Below, in pieces: positions 56,801-64,000 of a stretch of DNA of 64,000 nucleotides; the first letter of the stretch is position 1, and the number at the start of each line of letters is the position of its first letter. The stretch covers positions 226,242,961 through 226,306,960 of the forward strand of contig CP136066.1 in the NCBI GenBank assembly GCA_032622095.1. The letters are read 5' to 3'. The stretch is from Siphonodentalium dalli. Its lineage: Eukaryota > Mollusca > Scaphopoda > Gadilida > Siphonodentaliidae. Below the pieces are notes generated by a model. The model searched no databases. It saw only the letters and a list, made by a program, of their open reading frames with translations, and was not told where the DNA came from. Position numbers and translations under genes: made by a program.

Positions 56801-59800
56801 GACCTCATTTGGTCGTTACTACGGGAGAATGTCACATGATTAATTTGCTGACCTCATTTGGTTGTTGCTACGGGAGTAAGTCACATGATTAATTTGCTGA
56901 CCTCATTTGGTTGTTGCTACGGGAGTAAGTCACATGATTAATTTGCTGACCTCAGTTGGTCGTTACTATGGGAGAATGTCACATGATTAATTTGCTGACC
57001 TCAGTTGGTTGTTACTATGGGAGAATGTCACACGATTAATTTGCTGACCTCAGTTAGTCGTTACTATGGGAGTAAGTCACATGATTAATTTGCTGACCTC
57101 ATTTGGTTGTTACTATGGGAGTAAGTCACATGATTAATTTGCTGACCTCGTTTGGTTGCTACTATGGGAGAATGTCACATGATTAATTTGATGACCTCAG
57201 TTGGTCGTTAATATGGGAGAATGTCACATGATTAATTAGCTGACCTCAGTTGGTCGTTACTATGGGAGAATGTCACATGATTAATTTGCTGACCTCAGTT
57301 GGTCGTTAATATGGGAGAATGTCACATGATTAATTTGCTGACCTCAGTTGGTCGTTGCTATGGGAGTAAGTGACATGATTAATTTGCTGACCTCATTTGG
57401 TTGTTACTATGGGAGAATGTCACATGATTAATTTGATGACCTCAGTTGGTCGTTACTATGGGAGAATGTCACATGATTAATTTGCTGACCTGAGTTGGTC
57501 GTTACTATGGGAGTAAGTCACATGATTAATTTGCTGACCTCATTTGGTTGTTACTATGAGAGTAAGTCACATGATTAATTTGCTGACCTCAGTTGGTCGT
57601 TGCTACGGGAGTAAGTCACATAATTAATTTGCTGACCTCAGTTGGTTGTTACTATGGGAGAATGTCACATGATTAATTTGCTGACCTCATTTGGTCGTTA
57701 CTATGGGAGAATGTCACATGATTAATTTGCTGACCTCAGTTGGTCGTTGCTACGGGAGTAAGGCACATGATTAATTTGCTGACCTCATTTGGTTGTTACT
57801 ATGAGAGTAAGTAACATGATTAATTTGCTGACCTCAGTTAGTCGTTACTATGAGAGTAAGTCACATGATTAATTTGCTGACCTCAGTTGGTTGTTACTAT
57901 GGGAGTAAGGCACATGATTAATATGCTGAACTCATTTGGTTGTTACTATGGGAGAATGTCACATGATTAATTTGCTGACCTCAGTTGGTTGTTACTATGG
58001 GAGAATGTCACATGATTAATTTGCTGACCTCAGTTGGTCGTTACTATGAGAGTAAGTCACATGATTAATTTGCTGACCTCAGTTGGTCGTTACTATGAGA
58101 GTAAGTCACATGATTAATTTGCTGACCTCAGTTAGTCGTTACTATGAGAGTAAGTCACATGATTAACTTGCTGACCTCAGTTGGTTGTTACTATGGGAGA
58201 ATGTCACATGATTAATTTGCTGACCTCAGTTGGTCGTTACTATGAGAGTAAGTCACATGATTAATTTGCTGACCTCAGTTGGTCGTTACTATGAGAGTAA
58301 GTCACATGATTAATTTGCTGACCTCAGTTAGTCGTTACTATGAGAGAATGTCACATGATTAATTTGCTGACCTCAGTTGGTCGTTACTATGGGAGTAAGT
58401 CACATGATTAATTTGCTGACCTCAGTTAGTCGTTACTATGAGAGAATGTCACATGATTAATTTGTTGACCTCAGTTGGTTGTTACTATGGGAGTAAGTCA
58501 CATGATTAATTTGCTGACCTCAGTTGGTTGTTACTATGAGAGAATGTCACATGATAAACTTGCTGACCTCAGTTGGTCGTTACTATGGGAGAATGTCACA
58601 TGATTAATTTGCTGACCTCATTTGGTCGTTACTATGGGAGTAAGTCACATGATTAATTTGCTGACCTCAGTTGGTTGTTACTATGAGAGAATGTCACATG
58701 ATTAATTTGCTGACCTCATTTGGTCGTTACTATGGGAGTAAGTCACATGATTAATTTGCTGACCTCAGTTGGTTGTTACTATGAGAGAATGTCACATGAT
58801 TAATTTGCTGACCTCAGTTGGTTGTTACTATGAGAGAATGTCACATGATTAATTTGCTGACCTCAGTTGGTTGTTACTATGAGAGAATGTCACATGATTA
58901 ATTTGCTGACCTCAGTTGGTTGTTACTATGAGAGAATGTCACATGATTAATTTGCTGACCTCAGTTGGTCATTACTATGAGAGAATGTCACATGATTAAT
59001 TTGCTGACCTCATTTGGTCGTTACTATGGGAGTAAGTCACATGATTAATTTGCTGACCTCAGTTGGTTGTTACTATGGGAGAATGTCACATGATTAATTT
59101 GCTGACCTCATTTGGTCGTTACTATGGGAGTAAGTCACATGATTAATTTGCTGACCTCAGTTGGTTGTTACTATGAGAGAATGTCACATGATTAATTTGC
59201 TGACCTCAGTTGGTCGTTACTATGAGAGTAAGTCACATGATTAATTTGCTGACCTCAGTTAGTCGTTACTATGGGAGTAAGTCACATGATTAATTTGCTG
59301 ACCTCATTTGGTTGTTACTATGGGAGTAAGTCACATGATTAATTTGCTGACCTCATTTGGATGTTACTATGGGAGAATGTCACATGATTAATTTGCTGAC
59401 CTCAGTTGGTTGTTACTATGGGAGTAAGGCACATGATTAATTTGCTGACCTCATTTGGTTGTTACTATGGGAGTAAGTAACATGATTAATTTGCTGACCT
59501 CCTTTGGTTGTTACTATGGGAGTAAGTCACATGATTAATTTGCTGACCTCATTTGGTTGTTACTATGGGAGAATGTCACATGATTAATTTGCTGACCTCA
59601 GTTGGTCGTTACTATGAGAGTAAGTCACATGATTAATTTGCTGACCTCAGTTGGTCGTTACTATGAGAGTAAGTCACATGATTAATTTGCTGACCTCAGT
59701 TAGTCGTTACTATGAGAGTAAGTCACATGATTAATTTGCTGACCTCAGTTGGTTGTTACTATGAGAGAATGTCACATGATTAATTTGCTGACCTCAGTTG

Positions 59801-62800
59801 GTCGTTACTATGAGAGTAAGTCACATGATTAATTTGCTGACCTCAGTTAGTCGTTACTATGGGAGTAAGTCACATGATTAATTTGCTGACCTCATTTGGT
59901 TGTTACTATGGGAGTAAGTCACATGATTAATTTGCTGACCTCATTTGGATGTTACTATGGGAGAATGTCACATGATTAATTTGCTGACCTCAGTTGGTTG
60001 TTACTATGGGAGTAAGGCACATGATTAATTTGCTGACCTCATTTGGTTGTTACTATGGGAGTAAGTAACATGATTAATTTGCTGACCTCCTTTGGTTGTT
60101 ACTATGGGAGTAAGTCACATGAATAATTTGCTGACCTCATTTGGTTGTTACTATGGGAGAATGTCACATGATTAATTTGCTGACCTCAGTTGGTCGTTGC
60201 TATGGGAGAATGTCACATGATTAATTTGCTGACCTCATTTGGTCGTTACTATGAGAGTAAGTCACATGATTAATTTGTTGACCTCATTTGGTCGTTACTA
60301 TGGGAGTAAGTCACATGATTAATTTGCTGACCTCATTTGGTTGTTACTATGGGAGAATGTCACATGATTAATTTGCTGACCTCAGTTGGTCGTTGCTATG
60401 GGAGAATGTCACATGATTAATTTGCTGACCTCATTTGGTCGTTACTATGGGAGTAAGTCACATGATTAATTTGCTGACCTCATTTGGTCGTTACTATGAG
60501 AGTAAGTCACATGATTAATTTGTTGACCTCAGTTGGTCGTTACTATGGGAGTAAGTCACATGATTAATTTGCTGACCTCAGTTGGTCGTTACTATGGGAG
60601 TAAGTCACATGATTAATTTGCTGAACTCAGTTGGTCGTTACTATGAGAGTAAGTCACATGATTAATTTGCTGACCTCAGTTGGTTGTTTCTATGGGAGTA
60701 AGTCACATGATTAATTTGCTGACCTCATTTGGTTGTTTCTATGGGAGTAAGTCACATGATTAATTTGCTGACCTCAGTTGGTCGTTACTATGGGAGTAAG
60801 TCACATGATTAATTTGCTGACCTCAGTTGGTCGTTACTATGGGAGAATGTCACATGATTAATTTGCTGACCTCATTTGGTTGTTTCTATGGGAGTAAGTC
60901 ACATGATTAATTTGCTGACCTCAGTTGGTCGTTACTATGGGAGAATGTCACATGATTAATTTGCTGACCTCAGTTGGTCGTTACTATGGGAGTAAGTCAC
61001 ATGATTAATTTGCTGAGCTCAGTTGGTCATTACTATGGGAGTAAGTCACATGATTAATTTGCTGACCTCAGTTGGTCGTTACTATGAGAGTAAGTCACAT
61101 AATTAATTTGCTGACCTCATTTGGTTGTTACTATGGGAGTAAGTCACATGATTAATTTGCTGACCTCAGTTGGTTGTTACTATGGGAGTAAGTCACATGA
61201 TTAATTTGCTGAACTCATTTGGATGTTACTATGGGAGTAAGTCACATGATTAATTTGCTGAACTCATTTGGATGTTACTATGGGAGTAAGTCACATGATT
61301 AATTTGCTGACCTCAGTTGGTTGTTACTATGGGAGAATGTCACATGATTAATTTGCTGACATCAGTTGGTCGTTTCTATGGGAGTAAGTCACAAGATTAA
61401 TTTGCTGACCTCATTTGGTTGCTACTATGGGAGAATGTCACATGATTAATTTGCTGACCTCAGTTGGTTGTTACTATGGGAGTAAGTCACATGATTAATT
61501 TGCTGACCTCAGTTGGTCGTTACTATGAGAGTAAGTCACATAATTAATTTGCTGACCTCAGTTGGTTGTTACTATGAGAGTAAGTCACATGATTAATTTG
61601 CTGACCTCAGTTGGTCGTTACTATGAGAGTAAGTCACATAATTAATTTGCTGACCTCAGTTGGTTGTTACTATGGGAGAATGTCACATGATTAATTTGCT
61701 GACCTCAGTTGGTCGTTACTATGGGAGTAAGTCACATGATTAATTTGCTGACCTCAGTTGGTCGTTGCTATGGGAGAATGTCACATGATTAATTTGCTGA
61801 CCTCAGTTGGTCGTTGCTATGGGAGTAAGTCACATGATTAATTAGCTGACCTCAATTGGTTGTTACTATGGGAGTAAGTCACATGATTAATTTGCTGACC
61901 TCAGTTGGTCGTTACTATGGGAGTAAGTCACATGATTAATTTGCTGACCTCATTTGGTCGTTACTATGGGAGAATGTCACATGATTAATTTGCTGACCTC
62001 AGTTGGTCGTTACTATGGGAGTAATTCACATGATTAATTTGCTGACCTCCTTTGGTTGCTACTATGGGAGTAAGTCACATGATTAATTTGTTGACCTCAG
62101 TTGGTCGTTACTATGAGAGTAAGTCACATGATTAATTTGCTGACCTCCTTTGGTTGTTACTATGAGAGTAAGTCACATGATTAATTTGCTAACCTCAGTT
62201 GGTCGTTACTATGGGAGTAAGTCACATGATTAATTTGTTGACCTCAGTTGGTCGTTACTATGAGAGTAAGTCACATGATTAATTTGCTGACCTCAGTTGG
62301 TCGTTGCTATGGGAGAATGTCACATGATTAATTTGTTGACCTCAGTTGGTCGTTACTATGGGAGAAAGTCACATGATTAATTTGCTGACCTCCTTTGGTT
62401 GCTACTATGGGAGTAAGTCACATGATTAATTTGTTGACCTCAGTTGGTCGTTACTATGAGAGTAAGTCACATGATTAATTTGCTGACCTCCTTTGGTTGT
62501 TACTATGAGAGTAAGTCACATGATTAATTTGCTGACCTCAGTTGGTCGTTACTATGGGAGTAAGTCACATGATTAATTTGTTGACCTCAGTTGGTCGTTA
62601 CTATGAGAGTAAGTCACATGATTAATTTGCTGACCTCAGTTGGTCGTTGCTATGGGAGTAAGTAACATGATTAATTTGCTGACACCATTTGGTTGTTACT
62701 ATGGGAGTAAGTCACATGATTAATTTGATGACCTCAGTTGGTCGTTACTATGGGAGAATGTCACATGATTAATTTGCTGACCTCATTTGGTTGTTACTAT

Positions 62801-64000
62801 GGGAGAATGTCACATGATTAATTTGCTGACCTCATTTGGTTGTTACTATGGGAGTAAGTCACATGATTAATTTGATGACCTCAGTTGGTCGTTACTATGG
62901 GAGAATGTCACATGATTAATTTGCTGACCTCATTTGGTTGTTACTATGGGAGAATGTCACATGATTAATTTGCTGACCTCATTTGGTTGTTACTATGGGA
63001 GAATGTCACATGATTAATTTGTGGACCTCAGTTGGTCGTTACTATGAGAGTAAGTCACATGATTAATTTGCTGACCTCATTTGGTTGTTACTATGGGAGA
63101 ATGTCACATGATTAATTTGCTGACCTCAGTTAGTCGTTACTATGAGAATAAGTCACATGATTAATTTGCTGACCTCATTTGGTTGTTACTATGGGAGAAT
63201 GTCACATGATTAATTTGCTGACCTCATTTGGTTGTTACTATGGGAGTAAGTCACATGATTAATTTGCTGACCTCAGTTGGTCGTTACTATGAGAGTAAGT
63301 AACATGATTAATTTGCTGACCTCAGTTGGTCGTTACTATGGGAGTAAGTCACATGATTAATTTGTTGACCTCAGTTGGTCGTTACTATGGGAGTAAGTCA
63401 CATGATTAATTTGCTGACATCAGTTGGTCGTTACTATGGGAGTAAGTCACATGATTAATTTGCTGACCTCAGTTGGTTGTTACTATGGGAGAATGTCACA
63501 AGATTAATTTGCTGACCTCAGTTGGTCGTTACTATGGGAGTAAGTCACATGATTAATTTGTTGACCTCAGTTGGTCGTTACTATGGGAGTAAGTCACATG
63601 ATTAATTTGCTGACCTCAGTTGGTCGTTACTATGGGAGAATGTCACATGATTAATTTGCTGACCTCAGTTGGTCGTTACTATGGGAGCAAATCACATGAT
63701 TAATTTGCTGACCTCCTTTGGTTGCTACTATGGGAGAATGTAACATGATTAATTTGCTGACCTCAGTTGGTTGTTACTATGGGAGAATGTCACATGATTA
63801 ATTTGCTGACCTCAGTTAGTCGTTACTATGAGAGTAAGTCACATGATTAATTTGCTGACCTCAGTTGGTTGTTACTATGGGAGTAAGGCACATGATTAAT
63901 ATGCTGAACTCATTTGGTTGTTACTATGGGAGAATGTCACATGATTAATTTGCTGACCTCATTTGGTTGTTTCTATGGGAGTAAGTCACATGATTAATTT
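53895..64000. repeat. 49-bp satellite array, about 206 units, running off the window
   Basis: The unit is TCACATGATTAATTTGCTGA + CCTCAGTTGGTCGTTACTAT + GGGAGAATG. The period is exactly 49 bp (TTAATTTG at 58261 and 58310). Recurrent variants are AGTTGGTCG/ATTTGGTTG, GAATG/GTAAG and GGGAG/GAGAG; the left edge has older-looking units (TTGACCTTAGTTGG, GTTGCTATGGG). Longer repeats exist: 588 bp (12 units; rare word TTTGGATGTTAC at 59361 and 59949), 343 bp (7 units; TTTGGTTGCT at 62051 and 62394) and 980 bp (20 units; 56171 and 57151). By position it is intronic in the minus-strand gene. There are no ORFs because each phase meets TAA or TGA. Confidence 0.96.

Overview
The window is eukaryotic, about 60% A+T, and dominated by transposable elements and satellites. 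It looks like a marine invertebrate, most likely a mollusc or another lophotrochozoan. The reasons are long introns with GT-AG junctions, very dense MITEs, hAT and Ty3/gypsy relics, and tandem elements of about 160 bp that resemble bivalve pearl/Helentron-type repeats. The organism call is inference. I saw no tRNA, rRNA, CRISPR array or bacterial operon.

Layout. Positions 1-3000 hold the 3' end of a Ty3/gypsy retrotransposon: the integrase C-terminus with a GPY/F module, then a second ORF that fuses two zinc fingers to a complete TatD-type metallo-hydrolase, then a probable 3' LTR. Positions 3000-34350 are almost all repeats. They include several TTAA-flanked MITE families (A, B, E, G, H), a 213-bp palindromic TA-flanked MITE (C), a TIR family D, two Helentron/pearl-like tandem-repeat elements, a 2.5-kb long-TIR element, a hAT MITE, a 34-bp minisatellite and a 71-bp satellite. 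Two weak minus-strand coding candidates lie near 27.5 kb and 29.9 kb.

The one well-supported host gene is on the minus strand. Its last three coding exons are 53102-52854, 49385-48730 and 37320-34394. All junctions are GT-AG and the phases agree, so about 1276 codons are continuous. The product is long, disordered, serine-rich and internally repetitive, with several PPG-hydrophobic motifs. I do not recognise the family. Its two visible introns (3.5 and 11.4 kb) are packed with elements: three hAT-related or foldback units, MITEs A, C, E and G, and a 2.8-kb TA-flanked transposon interrupting a D copy. The next intron upstream carries a 49-bp satellite that fills 53.9-64.0 kb and runs off the window.

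Main themes. (1) One palindromic core of about 70 bp is shared by several TTAA MITE families with different terminal repeats, and a terminal piece of one of them has been amplified into the 71-bp satellite lying about 50 bp past the host gene's stop codon. (2) A retrotransposon carries a catalytically complete TatD nuclease fused to zinc fingers, preceded by a splice-acceptor-like tract. (3) Many insertions can be dated relative to one another because target-site duplications and nesting are readable by eye. Letters A, B, C, D, E, G, H, J, L and T are local labels used in this annotation only.
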